Assembly (NCBI GenBank): GCA_030446715.1
Contig: JAUJMU010000011.1
Location: forward strand, 1 to 63,402
Length of the DNA stretch: 63,402 nucleotides
Source: Cytophagales bacterium
Lineage (GTDB): Bacteria; Bacteroidota; Bacteroidia; Cytophagales; 172606-1
Direction of reading: 5' to 3'
Under the pieces are notes generated by a model. That model did no database searches. It was not told the DNA's origin and saw nothing but the letters and a program-made list of their open reading frames with translations. Both the position numbers and the translations under genes were made by a program. This document shows, piece after piece, positions 8,760 to 17,871 of the stretch; the stretch's first letter is position 1; every line of letters begins with the position of its first letter.

Positions 8760-8987
8760 ACTTATCAGAATTTGAGTGGATACGAACCGGAATCTCGCAA
8801 CAAGCGACAGTAGGGCGCACAAAATTACGAAAAAAAATCCGGTTCTGAACGGGAATTTCGATACAAAGCGTAATATTGCGCCCCTTTACCCAAGCCCGTC
8901 ATCAGGCCTCAGCCAATAGCCTCTTTGTCACCTGGTAACAGCTCCGTCCGCCCATCAGATTGCACCAAACTACACTTTCAGAAAACA

Positions 8988-9848
8988 ATGCACTTTTTTA
9001 CCAGCGTTACTTTACTAAAACAATACCTGCATGCGCAACGCATGGCCGGGAGGCGGTGGGGTTTCGTGCCGACCATGGGTGCCCTGCACGAAGGCCACCT
9101 GTCGCTGGTGCGGCAGTCGGAGGCCGAAAATGATTTTACGGTGGTCAGTATCTACGTCAACCCGACCCAGTTCAACAATCCCGATGATCTGGCAAAGTAT
9201 CCGCGCACGCTGGAGAGTGACCGGCAGATGCTGGAAAGTGCCGGCTGCGAAGTGCTGTTTGCGCCGGATGACGCGGAAATGTACCCCGGGCCGGTTCGTC
9301 TGCGGATGAGTTTTGGTGCGCTGGAAGAAGTAATGGAAGGAAAGTTCAGGCCTGGTCACTTCAATGGCGTGGCTACTGTGGTCGCCAGGCTGTTTCACAT
9401 GGTGGAGCCGGCGGCGGCTTACTTCGGTCAGAAAGACCTGCAGCAGTTTGCCTTGATCCGGCAACTCGTGCAGGATCTGGCGTTTCCGGTACGGCTGGTC
9501 CGCTGCCCGGTGGTACGGGAAACCGACGGGCTGGCTATGTCGTCGCGCAACCGGCGTATTGATCCTGACGGCCGTCAGGTGGCTACGGTGCTCTCGTACG
9601 CCCTGCAGGAGGCCGAAGAGGCGCTGCTGAAAACGAAAAGTGCCGGGATTGCCAGATCAGTGGTGGGCGGCATCTTTTACCCGCTGGAGGGCGTTTTTCT
9701 GGAGTACTTCGAGATTGCCGACGCCTATACGCTGGAGCCCGTGGAGGTGCTGGCCGGTCAGCCGGAGGTGGCGCTGTGCATCGCGGCCAGCGTTGGCGAC
9801 GTCCGCCTGATTGACAACCGGATCATCAGCCGGGACCGATGGCAGTAA
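8988..9848 (+). CDS. panC: Pantothenate synthetase
   Basis: PanC joins pantoate and beta-alanine with ATP to give pantothenate, the coenzyme A precursor. The 286-residue protein shows FVPTMGALHEGHLSLV with the HxGH nucleotide-binding signature at about residues 24-39, YFGQKDLQQFALI at about 146-158, and ETDGLAMSSRNR (KMSKS-like loop). The start at 8988 gives MHFFTSVTLLKQYL, the normal N-terminus. A longer upstream frame lacks similarity. panD, which makes the beta-alanine, follows 163 bp downstream. Confidence 0.96.
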   Translation: MHFFTSVTLLKQYLHAQRMAGRRWGFVPTMGALHEGHLSLVRQSEAENDFTVVSIYVNPTQFNNPDDLAKYPRTLESDRQMLESAGCEVLFAPDDAEMYPGPVRLRMSFGALEEVMEGKFRPGHFNGVATVVARLFHMVEPAAAYFGQKDLQQFALIRQLVQDLAFPVRLVRCPVVRETDGLAMSSRNRRIDPDGRQVATVLSYALQEAEEALLKTKSAGIARSVVGGIFYPLEGVFLEYFEIADAYTLEPVEVLAGQPEVALCIAASVGDVRLIDNRIISRDRWQ

Positions 9849-9958
9849 CCGGGCGGAATATTACCATCCGGAATTGAACCAGAAAAGACAGAAAATGTTC
9901 TTACAAGGTACTGTCCGGGATGGCATCTGAAAAACCATCCCGGATCACCTAAATCAGA

Positions 9959-9966
9959 TAACTTTG
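9959..9966 (+). promoter_or_regulatory. Candidate -7 box for panD
   Basis: TAACTTTG matches the bacteroidete -7 consensus TANNTTTG, 45 bp before the panD ATG. No good -33 TTTG was found at the usual distance. Confidence 0.35.
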
Positions 9967-10011
9967 TGCTACCCTTCAGGTAAACTATTTGTCAGGAGAC
10001 AATCTATCTAA

Positions 10012-10359
10012 ATGCTGATCAACGTATTAAAATCGAAAATTCACCGGGTCAGAGTTACCCAGGCTGAGTTGCACTATGTGGGCAGCATCACTATTGATGA
10101 GGATCTGCTGGATGCCGCCAATATGATTGAAAACGAGAAGGTGCAGATTGTGAACATCAACAACGGTGAGCGGTTCGAGACCTATATCATTAAGGGAGCA
10201 CGCGGCAGCGGTACGGTTTGCCTCAACGGCCCGGCCGCCCGCAAGGTGCAGGTAGGCGACCTTGTGATCGTGATTTCGTACGCCACCATGGATTTTGAGG
10301 AGGCAAAGCAGTTCAAACCCAATGTCATCTTTCCGGATGCCGCCAACCGGCTGATCTGA
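10012..10359 (+). CDS. panD: Aspartate 1-decarboxylase proenzyme
   Basis: PanD decarboxylates aspartate to beta-alanine for pantothenate synthesis. The 115-residue proenzyme cleaves itself before a serine that becomes the pyruvoyl cofactor. The site is visible as [12 protein letters not shown] with Gly24-Ser25. Length is typical. The end ...[10 protein letters not shown] is also typical. It lies downstream of panC on the same strand and completes a two-gene pantothenate block, though the intergenic -7-like box suggests it can be transcribed separately. Confidence 0.96.
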   Translation: MLINVLKSKIHRVRVTQAELHYVGSITIDEDLLDAANMIENEKVQIVNINNGERFETYIIKGARGSGTVCLNGPAARKVQVGDLVIVISYATMDFEEAKQFKPNVIFPDAANRLI

Positions 10360-10398
10360 TTGCACCTGCCAGCAGCTGGTTTCGATGCAGCTTCTGTT

Positions 10399-10441
10399 AA
10401 AAGCCCTGTAAAACTTGCATTGGTTTAACGGGGCTTTTTTT
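10399..10441 (+). terminator. Terminator after panD
   Basis: AAAAGCCC at 10399-10406 pairs with GGGCTTTT at 10431-10438, followed by more T. It ends the panC-panD block before the next gene. Confidence 0.75.
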
Positions 10442-10496
10442 GTTTGTAATTTTGCCCCCGAACACAATACGCATACTCCATTTCTTGCTCCAGCAG

Positions 10497-11525
10497 ATGA
10501 AATCCAGAATTCTTTCCTTCTTCAAGTATGCCCTGCCGCTTGCCCTTGCCGTGTTACTGATGGTATATTTATTCCGTAACATCAGCATTGCGGAATTGCT
10601 CCGGTCGTTCCGGCAGGCAAACTACAACTGGGCAGTGCTGTCGGGAATCCTGCTGCTGTTGGCGCACCTCAGCCGGGCTTACCGCTGGAATCTCCTGCTG
10701 CGGCCGCTGGGTTACCGCCCCGGGCTGGGCAACACCTTTCTGGCGGTGATGATAGGCTACTTCGCCAATCTGCTGCTGCCCCGCATGGGCGAGGTTACGC
10801 GGTGCGGCATGTTGCAGCGCACGGAAAAGATTCCGCTCAACACTTCGTTTGGTACCGTGGTGGCCGAACGACTCTTCGACCTCATATCACTGGTGCTCCT
10901 GCTGGTGCTTAATTTCGTTCTCGAATTTGACCGGCTGAGCGGGTTCTTCTCCGATTTCTTTGCTTCAAGGTTCGGCAGTCTGGGGCAGCTTTCCGCCGGC
11001 TTCTATCTGGTAATGGCGGGTATGGCCGTGACCGGCGTCTTTCTGCTGCTGTTTCTGTACCGGAGCCGGGCCCGCTTCAGTGGCAACCGGTTCTACGTCC
11101 GGGCCGGCACATTCGTGAAAGGCATGCTGGAGGGCATCCTGAGTGTACGGAAGCTGGACCGGAAATGGGATTTTGTGCTGCAGACGGTGCTGATCTGGGC
11201 CTGTTACTATCTGGCTTCTTACCTGCTTACCTTTGCCCTGCCTGATACGGCCCGGCTCAGTCCGCTGGGGGGCCTCACGATCCTGATCATGGGCAGCCTC
11301 GGCATGGCGGCTCCCGTACAAGGCGGAACCGGTTCCTTTCACCTGCTGGTGAGCGGCGCTTTGCTGCTCTACGGCTGGAAAGCTGAAGACGGACTTATTC
11401 TGGCTACCTTTATCTGGGCCTCCCAAACGATACTTACCATCGCGGCAGGGGGCATTGCCTTCCTGATCAGCTTGTTTATCGTACAACCCGCTGCTCAGGG
11501 TGAAGCGGTACATAAAAGTACCTGA
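10497..11525 (+). CDS. Lysylphosphatidylglycerol synthase-TM/UPF0104-type membrane protein (flippase-like)
   Basis: 342 residues with six or more hydrophobic segments, starting MKSRILSFFKYALPLALAV. It carries the family signature GYFANLLLPRMGEVTRCGML near residues 84-103 and GTVVAERLFDL near 119-129. GGLTILIMGSLGMAAPVQGG near the C-terminus is also characteristic. The domain is the membrane part shared by MprF and AglD-type proteins. The cytoplasmic synthase domain of MprF is absent. Probable role is lipid or lipid-linked-substrate flipping or envelope modification, but substrate is unknown. The start was set at 10497 because the preceding codons overlap the panD terminator. Confidence 0.8.
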   Translation: MKSRILSFFKYALPLALAVLLMVYLFRNISIAELLRSFRQANYNWAVLSGILLLLAHLSRAYRWNLLLRPLGYRPGLGNTFLAVMIGYFANLLLPRMGEVTRCGMLQRTEKIPLNTSFGTVVAERLFDLISLVLLLVLNFVLEFDRLSGFFSDFFASRFGSLGQLSAGFYLVMAGMAVTGVFLLLFLYRSRARFSGNRFYVRAGTFVKGMLEGILSVRKLDRKWDFVLQTVLIWACYYLASYLLTFALPDTARLSPLGGLTILIMGSLGMAAPVQGGTGSFHLLVSGALLLYGWKAEDGLILATFIWASQTILTIAAGGIAFLISLFIVQPAAQGEAVHKST

Positions 11526-11777
11526 AAGGGCAGCGGTCAGCTCTTTGGTGTTTAACTTCACTGACCCTGCTGGTCAACTGTTGATTCTCCTTATAAATAC
11601 AATACCAACAATCAGCTTCCGGAGCTAAAGGCTGACTTCTGAATTGTTAACTACCGAAGCAGAATCAAGTATAGGTTTTAAATCCTGATTTACGGGAAAT
11701 ATACCTCTGAAAGTCAATTAGTTATTCGTTTTCATTCACAATTTAAAATTGCGTAGCTACTTAACTGCTAACAGCTT

Positions 11778-12257
11778 ATGAATAGTGCCGATAAAATAAC
11801 GGATCTTGAGGCCGCACTGATGGAAGTAGCCGGATGGAAAGCGGCTGGCGAAAAAATCGTATTTACCAATGGCTGCTTCGACATTCTGCACCTTGGGCAC
11901 GTAGATTATCTGGAAAAAGCCCGCCAGCTTGGCGACCGGCTGGTGCTGGGCCTGAACACCGATGCTTCCATTGGGCGGCTGAAGGGGGAGGGCCGGCCTG
12001 TCGTACCCGAATATGCCCGGGCCCGGGTAATAGCCGCCCTGTGGTTCGTGGATGCGGTCATTCCTTTCGGGGACGATACGCCAATTCGTCTGATTGAAGC
12101 GATAAAACCTGACATTCTGGTCAAGGGTGACGACTATACATTTGCGAACATAATTGGTGCAGATTTTGTTATTGCCAACGGGGGACAGGTTCAAACTGTT
12201 CCGCTGGTAAAAGGTTACTCAACTAGCCAGATTGTCACTAAAATCAAATCGTTGTAA
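11778..12257 (+). CDS. rfaE2: D-glycero-beta-D-manno-heptose 1-phosphate adenylyltransferase
   Basis: The enzyme adenylylates heptose 1-phosphate to make ADP-heptose for the LPS core. The 159-residue protein is a stand-alone nucleotidyltransferase with TNGCFDILHLGHVDYL at about residues 34-49 and the C-terminal GYSTSQIVTKIKSL. It corresponds to the C-terminal half of E. coli HldE. The kinase half is not in the window. The 252 bp before it contain no gene. A zinc peptidase gene follows 56 bp downstream and may share its transcript. Confidence 0.93.
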   Translation: MNSADKITDLEAALMEVAGWKAAGEKIVFTNGCFDILHLGHVDYLEKARQLGDRLVLGLNTDASIGRLKGEGRPVVPEYARARVIAALWFVDAVIPFGDDTPIRLIEAIKPDILVKGDDYTFANIIGADFVIANGGQVQTVPLVKGYSTSQIVTKIKSL

Positions 12258-12313
12258 AGCCTTAGCCGTAAAATTTCGTTCAATACATCAACCTTTATTA
12301 AACTATTACTGAA

Positions 12314-12997
12314 ATGGGAGGAGCATATTTAATTGCCATTGTTGTCATGATTGTAAGCTGGCTGGTAAGCTGGCGACTAAAAAGCAAGTTCCGGGAGTAT
12401 TCCCAGATCGGGCTGGCTTCCGGTCTTAGCGGTGCAGAAATTGCGCAGAGAATGCTGCACGACAACGGAATCCGTGACGTAAGGGTACTCTCCGTGGAGG
12501 GACAACTGACGGACCACTACAATCCGACAGATAAAACGGTAAACCTGAGCCCCGATGTGTACCACGGCCGGAGTGCCGCCGCTGCCGCAGTAGCCGCCCA
12601 CGAATGCGGACACGCCGTGCAGCACGCTACCGCTTACGGCGCTCTTATATTACGGTCTAAGATGGTGCCCGCGCTGAGTGTAGCTTCGAGCTATATGCAG
12701 TGGATTATCCTGATCGGAATTCTGATGATAAACGTCAGCATTGTGCCGCTGGGCATTGGAGTGGGCATATTTGCCCTGACTACGATTTTCTCGCTGGTTA
12801 CCCTGCCGGTTGAATTTGATGCCAGCCGCCGGGCCCTTGCCTGGATTGACCGCAAAGGCATTGTGACGAGTCAGGAGCATACCATGGCCAAAGACGCCCT
12901 GTGGTGGGCCGCCATGACTTACGTGGTAGCCGCAATTGGCTCTATTGCTACTTTGCTTTACTACGTGTCCCTTCTGATGGGAGGTCGCCGCGACTAA
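12314..12997 (+). CDS. Membrane zinc metallopeptidase (YugP-like, Zn_peptidase_2 family)
   Basis: 227 residues with an N-terminal transmembrane segment, the HExxH zinc motif in AAHECGHAVQHA near residues 96-107, and two or three C-terminal membrane segments. LSPDVYHGRSAAAAAVAAHE and FDASRRALAWI are family hallmarks. The physiological substrate of this family is poorly known, and membrane protein quality control is a plausible role. Length and order of segments are normal. Confidence 0.88.
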   Translation: MGGAYLIAIVVMIVSWLVSWRLKSKFREYSQIGLASGLSGAEIAQRMLHDNGIRDVRVLSVEGQLTDHYNPTDKTVNLSPDVYHGRSAAAAAVAAHECGHAVQHATAYGALILRSKMVPALSVASSYMQWIILIGILMINVSIVPLGIGVGIFALTTIFSLVTLPVEFDASRRALAWIDRKGIVTSQEHTMAKDALWWAAMTYVVAAIGSIATLLYYVSLLMGGRRD

Positions 12998-13049
12998 GGC
13001 AATCCGCTGTCACGGCTGACCCGGTCCCTGAGCAATTGTATGGTAAACA

Positions 13050-13082
13050 AACCTTCCGGATTCAATGCCGGAAGGTTTTTTC
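13050..13082 (+). terminator. Terminator after the zinc peptidase gene
   Basis: Perfect 10-bp stem AACCTTCCGG/CCGGAAGGTT with an 8-nt loop, followed by a T-rich tail. Confidence 0.85.
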
Positions 13083-13136
13083 TTTTACCGATAAAATATT
13101 ATGCTTGCATACTACCTGTTGAACAATTCAAATGAT

Positions 13137-13144
13137 TAATTTTG
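13137..13144 (+). promoter_or_regulatory. Candidate -7 box for the acyl-CoA dehydrogenase gene
   Basis: TAATTTTG fits TANNTTTG and lies 43 bp before the ATG at 13187, just after the preceding terminator. No -33 element at standard spacing. Confidence 0.4.
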
Positions 13145-13186
13145 TCAGAACAAGTTTTCATTGCAATTACCTAACCGCTAGCATAT

Positions 13187-14345
13187 ATGGCATTAACTGA
13201 AATCGCCGCTGGAGTAAATTTCCAGCTTTCCGAACAACTGGCCGTGCGTGACGCCGCCCGTGATTTTGCCCGTAATGAACTATTGCCCGGCGTCATTGAG
13301 CGGGATGAGCACCAGACTTTCCCGGCTGGGCAAGTCCGTAAAATGGGCGAACTGGGCTTTATGGGAATGATGGTGGACCCGCGCTACGGTGGCGGCGGCA
13401 TGGATACCATTTCGTACGTGCTGGCGATGGAGGAAATTTCCAAAATAGACGCTTCCGCTTCTGTATGCATGTCCGTCAACAATTCACTGGTATGCTGGGG
13501 CCTGGAAAATTTCGGCACCGAGGAGCAAAAGCAGAAATACCTGACCCGGCTGGCTACCGGCGAGATCATCAGAGCTTTCTGCCTGTCGGAGCCCGAAGCT
13601 GGTTCGGATGCCACTTCCCAGCGGACTACGGCCGAAGACATGGGCGACTATTACCTGCTCAACGGCACCAAAAACTGGATCACCAACGGCAGCACGGCAT
13701 CGGTTTACCTGGTGATTGCCCAGACCAATCCCGAAAAAGCACCGGGGCATCAATGCCCTGATCGTGAAAAGGGCATGCCCGGATTTGTAGTCGGCAGTGA
13801 AAGAAAACAAGCTTGGCATCCGCGGCTCCGACACCCACTCCATCATGTTTACGGATGTGAAAGTACCTAAACAGAACCGGATCGGGGAAGATGGGTTCGG
13901 CTTCAAGTTTGCCATGGCGACCCTCAACGGCGGCCGGATCGGATTGCCGCTCAGGCACTGGGCATTGCCTCCGGCGCTTACGAACTGGCCTTGCAATACG
14001 CCAAGAGCGCAAGTCTTTCGGCAAGCCGATTGCCGAACACCAGGCCATCCAGTTCAAGCTGGCCGACATGGCTACCCAGATTGAAGCAGCCCGCCTGCTC
14101 TGCCTGCAAGCTGCTTTTCTGAAAGACCAGCACCGCGATTACACCAAAGCCAGCGCGATGGCCAAGTTATTTGCTTCGCAGGTGGCCATGGACGTAGCCA
14201 CTGAGGCTGTACAGGTACACGGCGGGTATGGTTTTGTGAAGGAATATCACGTGGAACGCCTCATGCGGGATGCAAAGATCACCCAGATTTATGAAGGTAC
14301 TTCAGAGATCCAAAAATAGTAATTTCCCGCGAACTATTAAAATAA
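13187..14345 (+). pseudogene. Acyl-CoA dehydrogenase, broken by about six single-base indels as sequenced
   Basis: The FAD-dependent acyl-CoA dehydrogenase fold is clear: [89 protein letters not shown]. The enzyme would oxidise an acyl-CoA in fatty-acid or amino-acid breakdown. The frame is lost near 13745, 13770, 13797, 13944, 14009 and 14315. Small corrections give [40 protein letters not shown] and a C-terminus [12 protein letters not shown] ending at 14345. The residues between breaks are perfectly conserved, which argues for sequence error over long decay. Confidence 0.88.
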
Positions 14346-14376
14346 GGCATTTTTAGAGAAACAGAGCCAGATTTAT

Positions 14377-14425
14377 AAGGCGTAAAAGGACTGATTACAT
14401 TTTACTAATCACCTTTACGCCTTTT
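14377..14425 (+). terminator. Terminator after the acyl-CoA dehydrogenase gene
   Basis: AAGGCGTAAAAGG at 14377 pairs with CCTTTACGCCTT at 14412 with one bulged base, then TT. Usable on both strands. Confidence 0.7.
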
Positions 14426-14440
14426 ATGTTCAGCGCCTTT

Positions 14441-14481
14441 TAATTTTGTATTTTTTCCCTAAAAGAAAATTCCTATTTTTG
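14441..14481 (+). promoter_or_regulatory. Candidate promoter boxes for the AraC-type gene
   Basis: Two TANNTTTG matches occur: TAATTTTG at 14441-14448 and TATTTTTG at 14474-14481. They lie about 105-145 bp before the start codon. Which, if either, is used is unknown. Confidence 0.35.
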
Positions 14482-14584
14482 CCTTGTATAATTTTTGTTT
14501 GATTTATTGCAGCTTTTTATTAGATTCGTCCAAAAATTAATATAAGCGGAAAATTGTACCATCCCATTCCAAAAACATGTACAG

Positions 14585-15508
14585 ATGGAAGACTACAACA
14601 AGATTATTGAATCCCTCGGAGTCAGGTTCCTGAAGGCGAAAAATATCAAGCTCCTCCAGCCCATCCACGTCAGGAATTACTATGACGTAGAAAACAGCCT
14701 CGTTCTGCTGCACAAAGGTGAGATCTCTTTCGGACCGGAAAAAGAAAAGGTAAATGAAGGAGACATGCTGTTCATTCCCGGCGGCAAACTCGTGGCGGTC
14801 ACTTATGGCGGTGCAGGTGCCACCTTACTTACCAACGAAGACTTTGTAAGCAACAAGGAGAAGTATTTTGCCGTCAACCGGGACATCGGGAAAATCGGCA
14901 CGTTGTCTGATTCCTTTGGAATGGTAGCCTTTGAAGCCAAGGTGTTTGATTCGGTCAACTTCTTCGCCTCCCTGGATATTCCGCCGTTCATCATTTCCGG
15001 TGACGCCGAGCTGGCCCGCGCCGTAAACGAGCTGATTGCGGAAAATCTGTCTGAACTGCCAGGTAAGGAGCGGGTGATCAAGCTGAAGACCGAGCAGATC
15101 GTGGTGGAAATCATCCGGTACATCCTGCAGCAGCGGCTGTTCGTGGAGCGGCTGGCAACCAACAGCACTTACTTCAAGGATCCGCGCCTGATCGATATTT
15201 TCACTTACATCAAGCAGTACCTGGGCGGCGACCTTTCCAATAAAGTGCTGGCGGGCGTAGCCAACGTATCGGAAGATTACGTGGGGCAGTACTTCAAGAT
15301 GCTGACAGGAATCAACCCGCAGGACTACATTGAGTATCAGCGGATGGAGCGGGCCGTGCACCTGCTGCGTACGTCGAAGAAAAGCATCCGGGAGATTGGC
15401 CAGGAGGTCGGCTATAAGGATACTGCTTACTTCTGCCGCCGCTTCAAGATGATGTTTGGCATACCGGCCGGCAAAATGCGCCGCCGCGAATCGCTGATGA
15501 ACCTGTAA
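14585..15508 (+). CDS. AraC-family transcriptional regulator with cupin-like sensor domain
   Basis: 307 residues. The N-terminal 100 or so residues resemble an AraC_binding cupin domain (VLLHKGEISFGPE, EGDMLFIPGGKLVAVTYGG). The C-terminal part is a double helix-turn-helix (DLSNKVLAGVANVSEDYVGQ, then SIREIGQEVGYKDTAYFCRR FKMMFGIP). Such proteins bind DNA in response to a small ligand, but none can be inferred here. It is monocistronic, with its own terminator, and preceded by AT-rich DNA with promoter-like boxes. The start gives MEDYNKIIESLG, the only ATG consistent with the cupin fold. Confidence 0.9.
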   Translation: MEDYNKIIESLGVRFLKAKNIKLLQPIHVRNYYDVENSLVLLHKGEISFGPEKEKVNEGDMLFIPGGKLVAVTYGGAGATLLTNEDFVSNKEKYFAVNRDIGKIGTLSDSFGMVAFEAKVFDSVNFFASLDIPPFIISGDAELARAVNELIAENLSELPGKERVIKLKTEQIVVEIIRYILQQRLFVERLATNSTYFKDPRLIDIFTYIKQYLGGDLSNKVLAGVANVSEDYVGQYFKMLTGINPQDYIEYQRMERAVHLLRTSKKSIREIGQEVGYKDTAYFCRRFKMMFGIPAGKMRRRESLMNL

Positions 15509-15523
15509 CAGATTCAGGGGTAT

Positions 15524-15574
15524 AAAAGAGCAAAGGCTCCGGAAGCACATCTTCCGGAGCCTTTGCTCTTTTGT
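15524..15574 (+). terminator. Strong terminator after the AraC-type gene
   Basis: A perfect 22-bp stem (15524-15545 with 15551-15572) and a 5-nt loop, with an A-run on one side and a T-run on the other, so it can work in both directions. Confidence 0.9.
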
Positions 15575-15632
15575 TTCACGGAAAAAAGGCCTCAGATCTT
15601 ATAAATACTATGTATGCAAAAGCAGTCCGGCA

Positions 15633-16520
15633 ATGGTGGCTATCTTCGGGAACCTGCCAAAGGATTGGCAGTATAAGGCCTCTGCGGGCTTGGATCAAAA
15701 AGAGTCTGACCGTCTGCACGGTGAGTTCAAGCAGTATTACGCACTGAAAGCTTTTAACCATATTGCTGAGAAAGCCCCGGTTCTCACCGATTCGGCAGAA
15801 GCGCTGTTTTCATCCTGTCCTGCTGCAAACCGCATCCAGCGCTGGAAGTGTCAGGACCTGGCTTCGGCTTTTCCGATACGGTAGCTTTCGTATACTCAGA
15901 CCAGGTGAAGCCTTATCTGAAGCTGGCTTCAGCGGCCCGGCCGGTGCTGGTCAGGCGGGTGTCTGAAAACCAGGAGGCATTTGGAAAAGCCTTCCAGGGG
16001 GTAACCGACCCGTTGATTGACGGCTCAGAAACTGGCATTGAGCGGTCTTGTGACCAGAAAGTGCAGCAAGTCGGCTTCTCTGGTAAAAAAAACGCACGCG
16101 CTCATCCTGCTGCTCATCTGTGACACAGCGGGCCGCATCATCTGCGTGGGCGGGCTCTTTGGTGGCAGTCAGGCGGACTTTACCCTGTTCAGAAAGGAAC
16201 TGGCCGGGTTTGATTACACCAACAAGCAGGCAGGGGTAGATTCAGCCTTTACCGGAATCAAAAACTGCCTGCCCCGGGAGCAGCTACAGACCGACTATAA
16301 AAAACCAAACAACCAGCAACTCACCAAAGAACGAAAACTGCAAAACCAAGAAATATCAAAAACAAGTCTGGTAGCCGGACATGCCATTGGAGGGATGAAA
16401 AGGTACTTTATCCTCAGGCACGAAAACAGAATCCGACTGAGAAACAAAATCAGTGATGCCGTAGAAATATGCGCCAGCCTCTGGAATTTCAAACGTGGCT
16501 TCTCCTTAAATGCTGCTTGA
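15633..16520 (+). pseudogene. IS5-group (DDE_Tnp_4 type) transposase remnant
   Basis: Pieces in three frames spell an IS5-group transposase: YKASAGLDQKESDRLHGEF, KPHPALEVSGPGFGFSD (after a frame change near 15812), DPLIDGSETGIERSCDQK VQQ with the first catalytic Asp, HALILLLICDTAGRI after a change in an eight-A run near 16090, and HAIGGMKRYFIL near the end. The usual catalytic Glu before HAIGGMK (VEHAIGG) is not present; the sequence there reads VAGHAIGG. Frameshifts and the lost Glu mean it is inactive. I found no matching inverted ends. A tandem taagtctaat duplication at 16541-16560 lies just past the gene. Confidence 0.8.
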
Positions 16521-16582
16521 AACCCAACTGTATCGGGAAAATAAGTCTAATTAAGTCTAATATTAATAAGGAAACAAATAGG

Positions 16583-17344
16583 CTAAAGGAGGGACTTGTT
16601 GTAGCCGTTGACGCGTTCTGAAATCTCAACCAGCAGATCAGGGTCCTGTTCAATGCCGTTGCCTACCACCAGCAGGCCGGCACCCGCCTGAAAGGCATCT
16701 TCGGCGGCTTGTGGCGAAGTAATGCCGCCTCCCACAATCACCGGTACCTGAATAGACTTCCGGACAGCGGAAATCATGCGTGGCGAAACAGGCCGCTGGG
16801 CCCCACTGCCGGCATCCAGATACATCAGTTGCAGACCCAGCATTTCGCCGGCCATGGCCGTGCAGGCAGCCACTTCGGGCTTATCGTACGGGATGGGAGT
16901 CGTGTTGCTGATGTACGATACAGTAGTAGGTTTGCCGCTTTCTATGAGCATATAGCCCGTCGGCAGTATCTCTAACCGGCTCTTCCGGAGTACCGGTGCG
17001 GCAATTACATGCTGCCCGATCAGGTAATCGGGGTTGCGGCCCGAGATCAGTGACAGGAACAGAATGGCATCGGCAGTGGTGTCAATGTGCAGGTTACTGC
17101 CCGGAAACAAAACCACCGGAATATCTGAATTGCCTTTGAGCGTCCGGATGGCACTGTTCAGAAAGTTGCTGGTGATCAGGCTGCCCCCCACAAAGAAAAA
17201 ATCCACCTTGTTTTCAACGGCTGCGCGGGCCAGTTGCATACAAGCAGGTGGATTCGTTTTATCAGGGTCTACCAGCACAGCCAAGGAGCGCCGCCCGGAT
17301 AATTTATTGGACTGTAACTGGTGCAGTAGTTTGCGGGTAGTCAT
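16583..17344 (-). CDS. Geranylgeranylglyceryl/heptaprenylglyceryl phosphate synthase family protein
   Basis: 253 residues forming a TIM barrel with SLAVLVDPDKTN, DFFFVGGSLIT, VVLFPGSNLHI, LPTGYMLIESGKPTTVSY, YLDAGSGAQRPV and VIVGGGITSPQAAEDAFQAGA, all GGGPS hallmarks. The family links a polyprenyl chain to sn-glycerol 1-phosphate, the first step of archaeal ether lipids. Bacteroidota carry a distinct group whose product in the cell is not settled. The frame opens at 17362. I chose the ATG at 17344 (MTTRKLL), but 17362 is possible. It overlaps the end of the upstream small-protein gene by 41 bp, so the two are probably co-transcribed. Confidence 0.9.
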   Translation of the reverse strand: MTTRKLLHQLQSNKLSGRRSLAVLVDPDKTNPPACMQLARAAVENKVDFFFVGGSLITSNFLNSAIRTLKGNSDIPVVLFPGSNLHIDTTADAILFLSLISGRNPDYLIGQHVIAAPVLRKSRLEILPTGYMLIESGKPTTVSYISNTTPIPYDKPEVAACTAMAGEMLGLQLMYLDAGSGAQRPVSPRMISAVRKSIQVPVIVGGGITSPQAAEDAFQAGAGLLVVGNGIEQDPDLLVEISERVNGYNKSLL

Positions 17345-17735
17345 GCTTGCCGTTGCGCTCAATTGCCTTCATGATTTGATTTTTGGCAATGGCCACCAAA
17401 AATAAGGCTATTTGTTTTGTTATCAAACCTGCTACCGGAGAGGATGACTTTTTGGGACGGTTCGGAAGATTGCCGGCAGCGTACTGATACCGGGCAAGTG
17501 CGTAGGGATGCATCAACTCATTTGAACGCTTTTTTTTTTTACGGTTCACAATGGCGCGCACCACCAGATAAGTGCCCAATGCGGCACCACCGATCATCAA
17601 AGCCTTTCGGGTGACCTTGCCAGCGTCTTCTTTGAGTACACTGACCTGATCTTCAATTGCCTGCTTATACCTTTCAGTTTCTCGGTTTAATTCTTCCTTA
17701 CGGGTTGACAGGGGAGTTGTCTGAGGGGAAGCCAT
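17304..17735 (-). CDS. Conserved hypothetical protein with one possible membrane segment
   Basis: 143 residues. The N-terminal third is hydrophilic and helical (KEELNRETERYKQAIEDQVS), a hydrophobic stretch follows (ALMIGGAALGTYLVVRAIV), then a lysine run, then a second hydrophobic segment near the C-terminus (LITKQIALFLVAIAK). A ten-T run on the plus strand near 17530 encodes the lysines and could be a slippage site. It ends inside the GGGPS start and lies 136 bp after the holin-like gene on the same strand. No function recognised. The context with the holin-like protein hints at envelope or stress biology. Confidence 0.7.
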   Translation of the reverse strand: MASPQTTPLSTRKEELNRETERYKQAIEDQVSVLKEDAGKVTRKALMIGGAALGTYLVVRAIVNRKKKKRSNELMHPYALARYQYAAGNLPNRPKKSSSPVAGLITKQIALFLVAIAKNQIMKAIERNGKHDYPQTTAPVTVQ

Positions 17736-17871
17736 GGTTGTCTGTGGAATGGTTTAGTGAAAATAATTAAGTTATATATTGACAGCAAGTGACCCGGACC
17801 GAGAGCCCGAGTCACCTTGCCTGACTGCAATACCTGTTTATGCGCGGAATAACACGACCAGCACTGCTGTT

